From: Mycobacterium sp. IS-3022
GTDB taxonomy: Bacteria > Actinomycetota > Actinomycetes > Mycobacteriales > Mycobacteriaceae
Direction of reading: 5' to 3'
Assembly: GCF_001500065.1 (NCBI RefSeq)
Contig: NZ_LQIN01000049.1
Location: 1 to 64,000, forward strand
DNA length: 64,000 nt
Shown here: piece by piece, positions 41,331 through 50,781 of the stretch
How positions within the stretch are numbered: the stretch's first letter is position 1
How the letters are laid out: the number at the start of each line of letters is the position of its first letter
Position numbers and translations under genes: made by a program
Notes under the pieces: generated by a model
Seen by the model: only the letters and a program-made list of their open reading frames with translations
Databases searched by the model: none
Told to the model about the DNA's origin: nothing

Positions 41331-42143
41331 ATGACCGCTGAACGGGTTCCGCTCGACGTTGCGGCGTTGCGCGGCGACGTATTGCGCGGCTCGCCGGAAT
41401 GGCGTCGTGTCGACGTGGTGGCCGAAACCGGATCGACGAACGCCGACCTGATCGCGCGCGCAGGACGCGGTGAGGACATCGCCGGAGCCGTGCTGATCGC
41501 CGAGAACCAGACCGCGGGCCGCGGTCGGCGCGGGCGAAGCTGGTCGGCGGTCCCATTCGCACAGATCACGATGTCGGTGGGCGTCGACGCGGCCGCGGTG
41601 CGCGGCGACGCGTGGGGGTTGCTGCCGCTGGCGACCGGGGTGGCCGTCGTCGACGCGGTCGCCGACGCCGGCGTGGATGCGGGCTTGAAGTGGCCCAACG
41701 ATGTCCTGGCCGGCGGCGGCAAGCTGGCCGGCATCCTCGCCGAGGTCGCCGCCGCGGACCGGGCCGTGGTGATCGGTGTCGGGCTCAACGTCTCGCTGCG
41801 GGCCGACGAGGTGGGCATCGACGGGGTCACGTCGCTGGTCGACCTCGGCGTCGCGCACCCCGACCGGCAACGCCTGATCGGCCGGATACTGCACGAACTC
41901 GGTAGCCGGATCGATTCATGGCGGCGGGCCGGTGGTGTCGACGCCGACCTGATCGCCGCCTACCGGGCGCGGAGCCTGACACTCGGGATGACCGTACGCG
42001 CGCTGCTCCCCGGTGACCGTGAACTCGTCGGGGTTGCGCGTGGCATCGACGGCCAGGGCAGGCTCTTGCTCGACACCGACGGCGGGCCGACGACGGTGTC
42101 CGCGGGCGACATCGTCCACTTGCGAGCGGCCGAATCGCTCTAA
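41331..42143 (+). CDS. birA: Biotin-[acetyl-CoA-carboxylase] ligase BirA
   Basis: A 270-residue biotin protein ligase without the N-terminal DNA-binding domain of E. coli BirA. The catalytic AENQTAGRGRRGRSW biotinyl-AMP loop is near residues 60-74, LKWPNDVLAGGGKLAGIL near 120 and the SH3-like C-terminal domain ends the protein. It biotinylates AccA3. Being next to accD5 fits co-regulation of the carboxylase and its activator. Lack of the helix-turn-helix means it cannot itself repress. Confidence 0.94.
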   Translation: MTAERVPLDVAALRGDVLRGSPEWRRVDVVAETGSTNADLIARAGRGEDIAGAVLIAENQTAGRGRRGRSWSAVPFAQITMSVGVDAAAVRGDAWGLLPLATGVAVVDAVADAGVDAGLKWPNDVLAGGGKLAGILAEVAAADRAVVIGVGLNVSLRADEVGIDGVTSLVDLGVAHPDRQRLIGRILHELGSRIDSWRRAGGVDADLIAAYRARSLTLGMTVRALLPGDRELVGVARGIDGQGRLLLDTDGGPTTVSAGDIVHLRAAESL

Positions 42144-42153
42144 GGTCATCGTC

Positions 42154-42672
42154 ATGGGTTATCCCGACAATGTGCTCGCTGCCGATGAACAGGTCGTGCT
42201 GCACCGGCACCCGCATTGGAAGCGGCTGATCGGCCCGGTGGCGGTGCTGCTGCTGGCGACCGCGGCGGCCGCGGTACTCGCCGGCTACCTCAACACCCTC
42301 GACTGGGATCAGACCGCACGCAACGTCGTGCTGATCGTGATCGCCGTGATCTGGCTGGTGATCATCGGATGGTTGACGCTGTGGCCGTTCCTCAACTGGC
42401 TGACGACGCACTTCGTGATCACCGACCGCCGCGTGATGTTCCGCCACGGGCTGTTGACCCGGTCGGGAATCGACATCCCGCTGGCGCGGATCAACAGCGT
42501 CGAGTTCCGGCACGGCCTGCTCGACCGCGTTCTGCGCACGGGCACGCTGATCGTCGAGTCAGCGGCGCAGGATCCGCTCGCATTCGACGACATTCCGCGA
42601 GTGGAAAGAGTCCACTCGCTGCTGTATCACGAGGTCTTCGACACCCTGGGCTCGGACGAGTCGCCGAGCTGA
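42154..42672 (+). CDS. PH-domain membrane protein (Rv3278c-like)
   Basis: A 172-residue protein with two transmembrane helices (about 27-47 and 58-80) and a C-terminal bacterial PH domain (TTHFVITDRRVMFRHGLLTRSGIDIPLARINSVEFRHGLLDRVLRTGTLIVESA). It lies 10 bases after birA in the same orientation and overlaps the convergent GtrA gene by 46 bases. Such YdbT/YdbS-like proteins are membrane components of unknown function. The ATG at 42154 is preferred to upstream frames inside birA. Confidence 0.85.
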   Translation: MGYPDNVLAADEQVVLHRHPHWKRLIGPVAVLLLATAAAAVLAGYLNTLDWDQTARNVVLIVIAVIWLVIIGWLTLWPFLNWLTTHFVITDRRVMFRHGLLTRSGIDIPLARINSVEFRHGLLDRVLRTGTLIVESAAQDPLAFDDIPRVERVHSLLYHEVFDTLGSDESPS

Positions 42673-43310
42673 GCCAGCCGCCTGGCGCGCCGCCGCGGCT
42701 TCAGCGGGGTGACGTTGCCGACCGCGTGCTCGGCGGCGGCGACCTCTTCGTGCTCGTGGACGTCCTCCATGGCCTCGGCGAGCCCGCCCGCGGTGAGCGA
42801 CTCGACCGCCTTGTCCGGGTTGCGGCCGAACTCGTCGGGGAACACCCAGCGGCGGAACGCCCAGAACCGGAACGCCATCTGCAGCAGGTTGCCGATGATG
42901 TAGGCCGAGATGAAGTCGGCGATGTTCTCCACGGTCAGGCTGACCTCGGGCACCCGCAGCATCAGTACGTAGCTGGAGAACCACAGCGGCGCCATGCTCA
43001 GCAGCACGCCGACGCCGCTGAACCCGAAGAACAGCAGCGCCTCGTGGTGGCGCTCGCGACCGCCGCGGTCGCGGAAGCTCCACTCGCGATTGAGGATGTA
43101 GGACGCGATCACCGCGACGATGCCCGCGATGATCTTCGCCGTCACCGGCTTGGGCTCGAGCACCGTGAGCTTGAGCGTGTAGAAGACCGAGGTGTCGATG
43201 ACGAACGTCGTCGCGCCGACGATCGCGAACTTGATCAGTTCGTGATGGCGCTCGAAGTACGGCCGGATCGGACTTGGCAGCCGTGCGATCGTCGCATCGG
43301 TAAAGGACAC
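42627..43310 (-). CDS. GtrA family membrane protein (Rv3277-like)
   Basis: A 227-residue protein with four transmembrane helices in the GtrA core (HELIKFAIVGATTFVIDTSVFYTLK near 25, IIAGIVAVIASYILNREWSF near 60) and an acidic then basic cytoplasmic tail. GtrA proteins take part in membrane translocation of lipid-linked sugars; the mycobacterial member has been linked to arabinogalactan galactosylation. GTG at 43310 gives the normal length; the frame stays open upstream to 43451. It is divergent from purK. Confidence 0.85.
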   Translation of the reverse strand: MSFTDATIARLPSPIRPYFERHHELIKFAIVGATTFVIDTSVFYTLKLTVLEPKPVTAKIIAGIVAVIASYILNREWSFRDRGGRERHHEALLFFGFSGVGVLLSMAPLWFSSYVLMLRVPEVSLTVENIADFISAYIIGNLLQMAFRFWAFRRWVFPDEFGRNPDKAVESLTAGGLAEAMEDVHEHEEVAAAEHAVGNVTPLKPRRRARRLAQLGDSSEPRVSKTS

Positions 43311-43413
43311 AACAGCGCAGTGTACGGAAATACTGCACGTTGCGCGTACCCGTGCAGCTCGCAGCCCGTACACGGCGACCAGCCCACCTGGGCGGTCATG
43401 ACACCATTGGGGC

Positions 43414-44640
43414 GTGTCGCAGAACCCGAACGGACCCCCGGTGGTGGCCATGGTCGGCGGTGGACAGCTGGCCAGAATGACCCATCAGGCAGCCATAGCG
43501 CTCGGTCAGACGCTGCGTGTGCTCGCCGTCGACGCCGCCGACCCGGCCGCGCAGGTCAGCCCCGATGTGGTGTTGGGCGCGCACACCGATCTCGACGCGT
43601 TGCGCCGCGCAGCCGCGGGTGCCGCCGCGCTGACTTTCGACCATGAGCACGTACCTTCCGAACTGCTGGAGAAACTCGTCGCCGACGGCGTCAACGTGGC
43701 CCCGCCGCCATCGGCTTTGATCCATGCCCAGGACAAATTGGTGATGCGTCGCCGGCTCGAGGCGCTCGGTGCGCCGGTGCCGCGGTTCGCGGCGGTGAGT
43801 CAGCTTGCCGACGTCGACGCGTTCGCCGCGCGCGTCGGCGGCCCCGTGGTGGTCAAGACCGCGCGCGGCGGATACGACGGCCGCGGTGTGACGCTGGCCC
43901 GAGATGCGACCGACGCGCGCGACGCGGCGCATCGGTACCTGTCGAGCGGCGCCGAAGTGCTGATCGAGGAAAGGGTCGCGATGCGGCGCGAGCTGGCCGT
44001 GCTGGTGGCCCGCTCACCGTTCGGTCAGGGCGCGGCGTGGCCGGTGGTGGAGACCGTGCAGCGTGACGGCATCTGCGTGGAGGTCATCGCTCCGGCACCG
44101 CGGCTAGACGATGGGTTACGTTCTGCGGCAGGCCGACTCGGGCTTCAGCTGGCAGCGGAGCTCGGCGTGGTCGGCGTGCTCGCCGTCGAACTGTTCGAGA
44201 CCGTGGACGGCGCGTTGCTCGTCAACGAGCTGGCGATGCGTCCGCACAATTCCGGGCACTGGACCATGGACGGCGCCCGTACGAGTCAGTTCGAACAACA
44301 CCTGCGCGCAGTGCTGGACTATCCGCTCGGTGACACCGCGCCGATCGCACCGGTCACGGTGATGGCCAATATCCTTGGCGCACAGGACTCTCCGACGATG
44401 ACGATGGACGAACGGCTGCATCACCTGTTCGCGAGGTTGCCGGAGGCCAAGGTGCATCTGTACGGGAAACAAGAGCGGCCCGGCCGCAAGATCGGGCACG
44501 TGAACGTACTCGGCGCCGCCACCGGCTCTGCCGATGACGACGCGTACGTCGCCGAAGTGCGGGAACGCGCTGTCAGGGCGGCACACTGGTTGTCGCATGC
44601 GGAATGGACGGACGGATGGGACGCACATGTCGGGCGATGA
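43414..44640 (+). CDS. purK: N5-carboxyaminoimidazole ribonucleotide synthase PurK
   Basis: A 408-residue ATP-grasp enzyme. VAMVGGGQLARMTHQAAIALG opens it, HVPSELLEKLV and VVKTARGGYDGRGV (ATP loop, near 150) follow, and NELAMRPHNSGHWTMDGARTSQFEQHLRA is near 268. It makes N5-CAIR from AIR, ATP and bicarbonate. GTG at 43414 is used. It overlaps purE by 14 bases. Confidence 0.95.
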   Translation: MSQNPNGPPVVAMVGGGQLARMTHQAAIALGQTLRVLAVDAADPAAQVSPDVVLGAHTDLDALRRAAAGAAALTFDHEHVPSELLEKLVADGVNVAPPPSALIHAQDKLVMRRRLEALGAPVPRFAAVSQLADVDAFAARVGGPVVVKTARGGYDGRGVTLARDATDARDAAHRYLSSGAEVLIEERVAMRRELAVLVARSPFGQGAAWPVVETVQRDGICVEVIAPAPRLDDGLRSAAGRLGLQLAAELGVVGVLAVELFETVDGALLVNELAMRPHNSGHWTMDGARTSQFEQHLRAVLDYPLGDTAPIAPVTVMANILGAQDSPTMTMDERLHHLFARLPEAKVHLYGKQERPGRKIGHVNVLGAATGSADDDAYVAEVRERAVRAAHWLSHAEWTDGWDAHVGR

Positions 44641-45172
44641 GCGCTTGCGTGAAGAGCAGACGGGAGGTGCCCCGACGCCGCGGGTCGGCCTGATCATGGG
44701 CAGCGACAGCGACTGGTCGGTGATGGAAGACGCTGCGCACGCCCTGGCCGAGTTCGGCGTGCCGTTCGAGGTCGGCGTCGTCTCCGCGCACCGCACCCCG
44801 GTCCGCATGCTCGAATACGCGCAGAGTGCGGCGGACCGCGGTATCGAGGTGATCATCGCCGGGGCCGGCGGCGCTGCGCACCTGCCCGGCATGGTGGCGT
44901 CGGCAACGCCGCTTCCGGTCATCGGCGTGCCGGTGCCCCTGGCCAAGCTGGACGGACTGGACTCGCTGCTGTCGATCGTGCAGATGCCCGCCGGCGTGCC
45001 GGTGGCCACGGTGTCGATCGGCGGGGCCCGCAACGCGGGGTTGCTGGCGGTGCGGATCCTGGGGGCGTCCGACGCCGCGCTGCGCGAACGGGTCGTGCAG
45101 TTCCAGGCCGACCTGCATGACACTGTCATGCAGAAGGATGCGGCGCTGCGGGACCGCCTGCTCGGGCAGTAG
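44627..45172 (+). CDS. purE: N5-CAIR mutase PurE
   Basis: A 181-residue PurE class I. GLIMGSDSDWSVMEDA (near residue 21), the SAHRTP loop near 54, and AGAGGAAHLPGMVAS (near 80) are conserved catalytic parts. It converts N5-CAIR to CAIR, acting directly after PurK. The ATG at 44627 lies within the purK end; the frame is open further upstream. Confidence 0.95.
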   Translation: MSGDERLREEQTGGAPTPRVGLIMGSDSDWSVMEDAAHALAEFGVPFEVGVVSAHRTPVRMLEYAQSAADRGIEVIIAGAGGAAHLPGMVASATPLPVIGVPVPLAKLDGLDSLLSIVQMPAGVPVATVSIGGARNAGLLAVRILGASDAALRERVVQFQADLHDTVMQKDAALRDRLLGQ

Positions 45173-45198
45173 GCTGCCGGTGCCGTCGGAACCGCGAG

Positions 45199-45210
45199 GG
45201 TAAAGTTACC
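45199..45210. promoter_or_regulatory. Palindrome upstream of fadE25, candidate operator
   Basis: GGTAA-AG-TTACC, a perfect 12-base dyad 21 bases upstream of the fadE25 ATG, overlapping where a -10 or leader would be. The AAAGTTACC half also occurs in the desA3 promoter region (2421-2429). Confidence 0.4.
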
Positions 45211-45231
45211 GGCGAGTAGCAAGGAGTTCCC

Positions 45232-46395
45232 ATGGCCATCTCAAACCCGTCGTTCAACGCTTTCCAGCTTTCCGACGAGCACAGTGAACTGCGCGCGGTG
45301 CTCCGCGACCTGTGCGAAAAGGAGATCGCGCCTTACGCCGCCGATGTGGATGAGAAGGCGCGCTACACCGACGAGGCGCTGGCGGCGCTGACCGCTTCCG
45401 GGATGGCCGCCATTCACATCCCCGAGGAGTACGGCGGTCAGGGCGGCGATTCGGTCGCGGCGTGCATCGTGATCGAAGAGGTCGCGCGGGTGTGCGCGTC
45501 GTCGTCGCTGATCCCGATCTGCAACAAGCTGGGCACCATGGGGCTGCTGCTGCGTGGCAGTGAGGAACTCAAGAAGCAGGTGCTGCCCTCCATCGCCGCG
45601 GGCGAGGCGGTCGCGTCGTACGCGCTCTCGGAGCGCGAGGCCGGCAGCGACGCGGCGTCGATGCGGACGCGGGCGCGCCGCGAGGGCGACGAGTGGGTGC
45701 TCAACGGCGCCAAGTGCTGGATCTCCAACGGCGGACACTCGACGTGGTACACCGTGATGGCGGTGACCGACCCCGACAAGGGCGCCAACGGCATCTCGGC
45801 GTTCGTCGTGCACAAGGACGACCCCGGCTTCTCCATCGGTGCCAAGGAGAAGAAGATGGGCATCAAGGGCTCGCCCACCACCGAGTTGTACTTCGAAGAC
45901 TGCCGCATCCCCGCCGACCGCATCATCGGCGACGAAGGCACGGGCTTCAAGACGGCGCTGGCGACGTTGGACCACACCCGGCCGACCATCGGCGCGCAGG
46001 CCGTGGGCATCGCGCAGGGTGCACTCGACGCTTCGATCGCCTATGTCAAGGAGCGCAAGCAGTTCGGCAAGCCGATAGGCGACTTCCAGGCGGTGCAGTT
46101 CATGATCGCGGACATGGCGATGAAGATCGAGGCCGCGCGCCTGATGGTCTACACCGCGGCCGCCCGCGCCGAACGGGGCGAGCCGGCACTCGGATTCATC
46201 TCGTCGGCCTCGAAGTGCTTCGCCTCCGACGTCGCGATGGAGGTCACCACCAACGCGGTGCAACTGTTCGGCGGCTACGGCTACACCATCGACTTTCCCG
46301 TCGAGCGGTTCATGCGCGATGCGAAGATCACCCAAATCTACGAGGGCACCAATCAGATTCAGCGCGTGGTGATGTCACGCGCCCTGCTCAAGTAG
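45232..46395 (+). CDS. fadE25: Acyl-CoA dehydrogenase FadE25
   Basis: A 387-residue FAD acyl-CoA dehydrogenase, the usual family length. YALSEREAGSDAASM (near 125), WISNGG (near 163), the FGKPIGDFQAVQFMIADM helix (near 280) and the catalytic glutamate in IYEGTNQIQR near residue 370 are all present. It catalyses the first oxidation of beta-oxidation; in M. tuberculosis this gene (Rv3274c) is strongly expressed. GGAGTT precedes the ATG. Its stop is 4 bases from the convergent TIGR03089 gene. Confidence 0.94.
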   Translation: MAISNPSFNAFQLSDEHSELRAVLRDLCEKEIAPYAADVDEKARYTDEALAALTASGMAAIHIPEEYGGQGGDSVAACIVIEEVARVCASSSLIPICNKLGTMGLLLRGSEELKKQVLPSIAAGEAVASYALSEREAGSDAASMRTRARREGDEWVLNGAKCWISNGGHSTWYTVMAVTDPDKGANGISAFVVHKDDPGFSIGAKEKKMGIKGSPTTELYFEDCRIPADRIIGDEGTGFKTALATLDHTRPTIGAQAVGIAQGALDASIAYVKERKQFGKPIGDFQAVQFMIADMAMKIEAARLMVYTAAARAERGEPALGFISSASKCFASDVAMEVTTNAVQLFGGYGYTIDFPVERFMRDAKITQIYEGTNQIQRVVMSRALLK

Positions 46396-46399
46396 CCGA

Positions 46400-47116
46400 T
46401 CAGCCCCTGGTCACCTTCTCCATCTGCCTGCGGCGGTCCAGCACGGTGGGGTCCGGGTTGGCCACCTGTACCAGTGAGGCGCCTGCGGCGAAGACCGCGA
46501 GAAGATGGTCGATGAGCTTGTCGGCGGTATCCCAGCCAGCGCTCGACAGCACCCGGTCGGTTCCGGTGAAGCCCTGCGTCGCGGCGGATTCCCGAGCGGC
46601 GGTGAGTAATTCGCCTACCGTGCGGCCGTCCAGCGCGGGGCCGGGAAGGGGTTCCGGTGAGATCTGGTCGCCGTGCACCCGCACGGCGGTGGCGTAGTCA
46701 ATCACGCCGACGGGCAGGTCGGCCGCCGGCTTGCCGAACGGGTCCAGCGACAGCACCGCAACCTCGCCCATTCCGACCGCGGCGTCGGCCTCGCCCAACC
46801 GCTCCGCGGTGCACAACGCGATGTCGGCGGACATGTCGGGCTCGCCGCCGAGCACGACCTGCGCGCCGATCCACCAGATGCCGAACAGCACCGCGGCGGT
46901 TTGCCAGTGCGCGGGCAGCAGCACTGCCACGCGGGTCGACGGGCCTGCACCCAGCTCGTCGCGTAACAGGTTGGCGGTCTTGGCGGCCCAGTTCGCGAGC
47001 GTCGCGGTCGACAGCTCGATGCGTTCACCGGTTGCGTCGTCGTAGTAGGTGATACGCGGCCCGGCGGGGTCGGACGCCATGAGCGGATCGAGGATCGCCC
47101 CGCTGACCGTCGGCAC
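46400..47116 (-). CDS. TIGR03089 family protein (Rv3268-like)
   Basis: A 238-residue protein resembling the N-terminal half of adenylate-forming (AMP-binding) enzymes: RITYYDDATGERIELS, LSTATLANWAAKTANLLRDEL and STRVAVLLPAHWQTAAVLFGIWWIGA near residues 40-85. The C-terminal ATP-catalytic motifs are missing, so it is not a CoA ligase. GTG start, one base after the LCP stop, so it is the second gene of an LCP operon. Function unknown. Confidence 0.88.
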   Translation of the reverse strand: MPTVSGAILDPLMASDPAGPRITYYDDATGERIELSTATLANWAAKTANLLRDELGAGPSTRVAVLLPAHWQTAAVLFGIWWIGAQVVLGGEPDMSADIALCTAERLGEADAAVGMGEVAVLSLDPFGKPAADLPVGVIDYATAVRVHGDQISPEPLPGPALDGRTVGELLTAARESAATQGFTGTDRVLSSAGWDTADKLIDHLLAVFAAGASLVQVANPDPTVLDRRRQMEKVTRG

Positions 47117-47117
47117 G

Positions 47118-48584
47118 CTAATTGACGCACTCCGGATCGCTCGACCCTGCGGTCAGGATCGGCGAAGGGGGCGGTGAGGTCTCCGAACCGGTGGAACCGA
47201 CGGCGACGGAATCGGCGGTCGTCAACAGCGGATCGGTGCCGTCCAAACCCGACCCGGGACCCGTGTAGTCGTCGGCCAGCACCACCCGCACGGAGCCGGG
47301 GGCCACCGAGGGATCCTCGACGACCGGTAGCCCGCCGAGGTCTTTCGAGACCGCTTGCGCGCCAAGGTCGTCTGTCTTGGCCGCGCGCACCTGGCTGCCG
47401 GCCACCGGTTCGTGGTTGCCGGTGGCGCCGGGCGTGAACCCCTTGTTGGTCAACACCTGTGACACCGCGGCGGCCAGACCGTTGACGTCGGTGGCGTTGA
47501 CCACGTCGACGGTGGTCTTGTCGGGCGAGTAGGCGAGTTCCTCGGTCTTGCCTTCGTCCTGGTCGTGCAGCAATCCGTCGACCCAGCTCTTCACCTCGTC
47601 GGGATCCACCCGCACCACGCTTTGCATTCCGTCGTCGCTCCAGCCGTTCTCCTGCAGTACCGGGATGGTCGCGAACGCGACATTGCCCGCCGCGAGCTTC
47701 TGCAGCTGGTCGGCGAACTCCATGACATCCCAACCGTCGGAGAGCACCACCGAGCGTTGGACGGCCTGCTGCAACCGGTTCAGCGTGGCCGGGCTGGACA
47801 GCGTCTTGCTGGAGATCACGTCGTGCGCGAGCGACGCCATCACGGCCTGCTGACGTGTCACCCGGTCGAGGTCGCCGCGCGGCAGGTCGTGCCGCTGCCG
47901 AACGAAGCTCAACGCCTGCGGGCCGTTGAGCTTCTGCCAGCCCGCCGGAAAGTCAGCGCCCGAAAGAGGTTCGTACACGGCTTCTTTCAGACACACGGTG
48001 ACACCGCCGAGGGCATCGGTGATCAACGCGAACCCGAGCAGGCCGATCTCGGCATAGTGGTCGACGGTGACGCCGGTGAGGTTGGCCACCGTCTTGATCA
48101 GGGCTTCGCGACCGGCTTCCGTCGCCTCCGGCTGGGCCTCCGCCGGATCCATGCCGTCCTGCTCGACGAGCTCGGTCATCTTCTCCAGGTGTTCGGAGCC
48201 GTACACGCCGTTGATCTTCATCTTGCCGATCCCCGGCGCCTCGACGTAGGAGTCGCGGGGAATCGAGATCGCGGTGGCGGACTTTCCGTTGTTGGGGATG
48301 CGGATCAGGATGATGGTGTCCGTGTTGGTGGCCTCGTCGTCGCCGGCCCGCAGGGTCGCCAGTTCCTCCTCGGACAGGGGGTTGCCGTGGGCGTCGGTCC
48401 GGCTGTCCATGCCGACGAGAAGTATGTCGATCGCGCCGTCCTCGCCGCCCTCGCCGAGCGCGATCGGCGAGATCTGGTTGATGCCGGATTCGAACGAGCG
48501 GATCTTGCCCCAGGCGACGCCCGTTCCCACCACGACGGCCAAGGCCGCGGACACGGCGATCACACGGAGCATTCGACCGGGCAT
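47118..48584 (-). CDS. lcp1: LytR-CpsA-Psr family glycopolymer transferase (Rv3267-like)
   Basis: A 488-residue protein: an N-terminal membrane anchor (about residues 7-25), an LCP domain (ILLVGMDSRTDAHGNPLSEEELAT, NTDTIILIRIP, ISIPRDSYV, INGVYG, LSFVRQRH) and a C-terminal LytR_C domain (VDVVNATDVNGLAAAVSQVLTNKGF) before a Ser/Pro tail. M. tuberculosis Lcp1 ligates arabinogalactan to peptidoglycan. It is divergent from wbbL. The 233 bases before wbbL contain no rmlD, which normally lies here. Confidence 0.92.
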   Translation of the reverse strand: MPGRMLRVIAVSAALAVVVGTGVAWGKIRSFESGINQISPIALGEGGEDGAIDILLVGMDSRTDAHGNPLSEEELATLRAGDDEATNTDTIILIRIPNNGKSATAISIPRDSYVEAPGIGKMKINGVYGSEHLEKMTELVEQDGMDPAEAQPEATEAGREALIKTVANLTGVTVDHYAEIGLLGFALITDALGGVTVCLKEAVYEPLSGADFPAGWQKLNGPQALSFVRQRHDLPRGDLDRVTRQQAVMASLAHDVISSKTLSSPATLNRLQQAVQRSVVLSDGWDVMEFADQLQKLAAGNVAFATIPVLQENGWSDDGMQSVVRVDPDEVKSWVDGLLHDQDEGKTEELAYSPDKTTVDVVNATDVNGLAAAVSQVLTNKGFTPGATGNHEPVAGSQVRAAKTDDLGAQAVSKDLGGLPVVEDPSVAPGSVRVVLADDYTGPGSGLDGTDPLLTTADSVAVGSTGSETSPPPSPILTAGSSDPECVN

Positions 48585-48817
48585 CAGCTCAGGCTACTTG
48601 CGAACGGGCCGCAGACCGGGTAGCGCGGGTCGGCGTGCCAGACTCGTGACTGTGTCTTTCTGCAAGTCGGTCCCAATCGTCATCCCCCGCGCCGGCGGTA
48701 TGGTCGGGCGGGTTCTGGCAGCTCAGACTCGCAACCGCGTCGTGAAGTGCGCTCGCGGCGGATCGACCCGACGGCCCGTTAACCTCTACGCCGTGAGCGC
48801 GGAACTGGTGGTGTCAC

Positions 48818-49702
48818 GTGAGTGACGAATTGGTCATCGTCACGGTGACCTATTCACCGGGGCCGCATCTCGACCGGTTCCTCGCCTCGCTGTCGCATGC
48901 GACCGACCGGCCGGTGACCGTGATCATGGCCGACAACGGGTCGACCGACGGGGCGCCGGAGGAAGCGCTCGAGCGCTATCCCAATGCCCGGTTGCTGCGA
49001 ACGGGAGGCAACCTCGGTTACGGCAGTGCCGTCAACCGCGCCGTCGACGAATACCTGAAGAATTCGGATTACTCCGACTATTTCGTGGTGGCGAACCCGG
49101 ACGTGCAGTGGGGCCCACGCAGCATCGACATCCTGCTGGAGGCCGCTGCCCGGTGGCCGCGCGCCGGATCGCTGGGGCCGTTGATCCGCGACCCCGACGG
49201 TTCGGTGTATCCGTCGGCCCGACACCAGCCGAGCCTGGTGCGCGGGGGCATGCACGCGGTGGTGGGGCCGGTCTGGAAGTCCAACCCGTGGACCGCCGAG
49301 TACCGCCAGGAGCGAACCGAGCCCAGCGAACGTCCGGTCGGCTGGCTGTCGGGCTCGTGTCTGTTGCTACGGCGGTCGGCTTTCGAGGAGATCTCCGGGT
49401 TCGACGAGCGGTACTTCATGTACATGGAGGACGTCGACCTGGGTGATCGGCTACTGCGCGCCGGCTGGCAGAACGTGTACGTGCCGACCGCCGAGGTGTT
49501 GCACGACAAGGGTCATGCGACCGGCAGGGACCCCGCGCGCAACTTGGCCGCCCATCACACGAGCACCTACACTTTCCTGGCGGATCGGTATCCCAGGTGG
49601 TGGCAGGGTCCGCTGCGGTGGACGATCCGGAGCTCGCTCGCCGCACGCGCGGGTCTGGTGGTCCGCAATTCACGTCGCAGACGGGCGAAAGGACGGCGCT
49701 AG
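48818..49702 (+). CDS. wbbL: Rhamnosyltransferase WbbL
   Basis: A 294-residue GT2. VTVTYSPGPHLDRFLASLSHAT and MADNGSTDGAPEEAL near the N-terminus, VVANPDVQWGPRSI near residue 90 (donor and metal site), and SGFDERYFMYMEDVDLGDRLL near 195 match M. tuberculosis WbbL. It transfers rhamnose from dTDP-rhamnose to GlcNAc-PP-decaprenol, forming the arabinogalactan linker. GTG at 48818 is the only start giving the conserved beginning. It is separated from manC by one base. Confidence 0.93.
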   Translation: MSDELVIVTVTYSPGPHLDRFLASLSHATDRPVTVIMADNGSTDGAPEEALERYPNARLLRTGGNLGYGSAVNRAVDEYLKNSDYSDYFVVANPDVQWGPRSIDILLEAAARWPRAGSLGPLIRDPDGSVYPSARHQPSLVRGGMHAVVGPVWKSNPWTAEYRQERTEPSERPVGWLSGSCLLLRRSAFEEISGFDERYFMYMEDVDLGDRLLRAGWQNVYVPTAEVLHDKGHATGRDPARNLAAHHTSTYTFLADRYPRWWQGPLRWTIRSSLAARAGLVVRNSRRRRAKGRR

Positions 49703-49703
49703 C

Positions 49704-50780
49704 GTGAACCCCGCACAAGTGGACGCCGTCATTCTGGTCGGCGGCCTGGGCACCCGCCTGCGGCCGTTGACGCTGTCGGCGCCCAAGCCGATGCTGCCGA
49801 CGGCCGGATTGCCGTTCCTGACGCATCTGTTGTCGCGCATCGCCGACACGGGCATCGAACACGTGGTGCTGGGCACGTCATACAAGGCCGGGGTGTTCGA
49901 GGCGGAGTTCGGCGACGGGTCCAAGTTCGGCCTGCAAATCGAATACGTCGTCGAGACCGAACCGCTGGGCACCGGTGGCGGCATCGCGAACGTGGCCCCG
50001 ATGCTGCGCCACGACACCGCGCTGGTCTTCAACGGCGATGTGCTGTCCGGAGCCGACCTGCGCGCCCTGCTCGACTACCACGACAGCAACGGCGCCGACC
50101 TGACGCTGCACCTGGTGCGCGTCGGTGACCCACGGGCGTTCGGTTGTGTGCCGACCGATTCCGACGGCATGGTCACCGCGTTCCTGGAGAAGACGCAGGA
50201 CCCGCCGACCGACCAGATCAACGCGGGCTGTTACGTGTTCAAGCGCGAAGTCATCGAGCGCATCCCCACGGGCCGGGCGCTGTCGGTGGAACGCGAGGTG
50301 TTTCCGGGACTACTGTCCGACGGGCTTCGGGTGTGCGGCTACGTCGACGCCACGTACTGGCGCGACATGGGCACCCCAGAGGACTTCGTGCGGGGGTCGG
50401 CCGATCTGGTCCGCGGCATCGCGCCGTCGCCGGCGCTGGGCGGACACCGCGGCGAGAAACTGGTGCACGACGGCGCCAGCGTCGCACCGGGGGCCCTGTT
50501 GATCGGCGGCACCGTGGTCGGCCGCGGCGCCGAAATCGCCGGTGGCGCAAGGCTGGACGGAGCGGTCATCTTCGACGGCGCGCGCGTGGGAGCGGGTGCG
50601 GTGATCGAACGCTCGATCGTCGGCTTCGGCGCCCGCATCGGCCCGCGGGCCCTGATCCGCGACGGGGTGATCGGCGACGGCGCCGACATCGGCGCGCGCT
50701 GCGAACTGCTGCGCGGCGCACGCGTCTGGCCGGGGGTCACGATCCCCGACGGCGGCATCCGCTTCTCCACCGACGTCTGA
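49704..50780 (+). CDS. manC: Mannose-1-phosphate guanylyltransferase (Rv3264c-like, GDP-mannose synthesis)
   Basis: A 358-residue nucleotidyltransferase with VILVGGLGTRLRPLTLSAPKPMLP (near residue 9), FNGDVL near 112 and a C-terminal left-handed beta-helix of hexapeptide repeats (GGTVVGRGAEIAGGARLDGAVIF...). It makes GDP-mannose for PIM, lipomannan and LAM. In TubercuList this gene is called manB. GTG at 49704 follows AAAGGA. It is convergent with the Nudix gene. Confidence 0.93.
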   Translation: MNPAQVDAVILVGGLGTRLRPLTLSAPKPMLPTAGLPFLTHLLSRIADTGIEHVVLGTSYKAGVFEAEFGDGSKFGLQIEYVVETEPLGTGGGIANVAPMLRHDTALVFNGDVLSGADLRALLDYHDSNGADLTLHLVRVGDPRAFGCVPTDSDGMVTAFLEKTQDPPTDQINAGCYVFKREVIERIPTGRALSVEREVFPGLLSDGLRVCGYVDATYWRDMGTPEDFVRGSADLVRGIAPSPALGGHRGEKLVHDGASVAPGALLIGGTVVGRGAEIAGGARLDGAVIFDGARVGAGAVIERSIVGFGARIGPRALIRDGVIGDGADIGARCELLRGARVWPGVTIPDGGIRFSTDV

Positions 50781-50781
50781 G

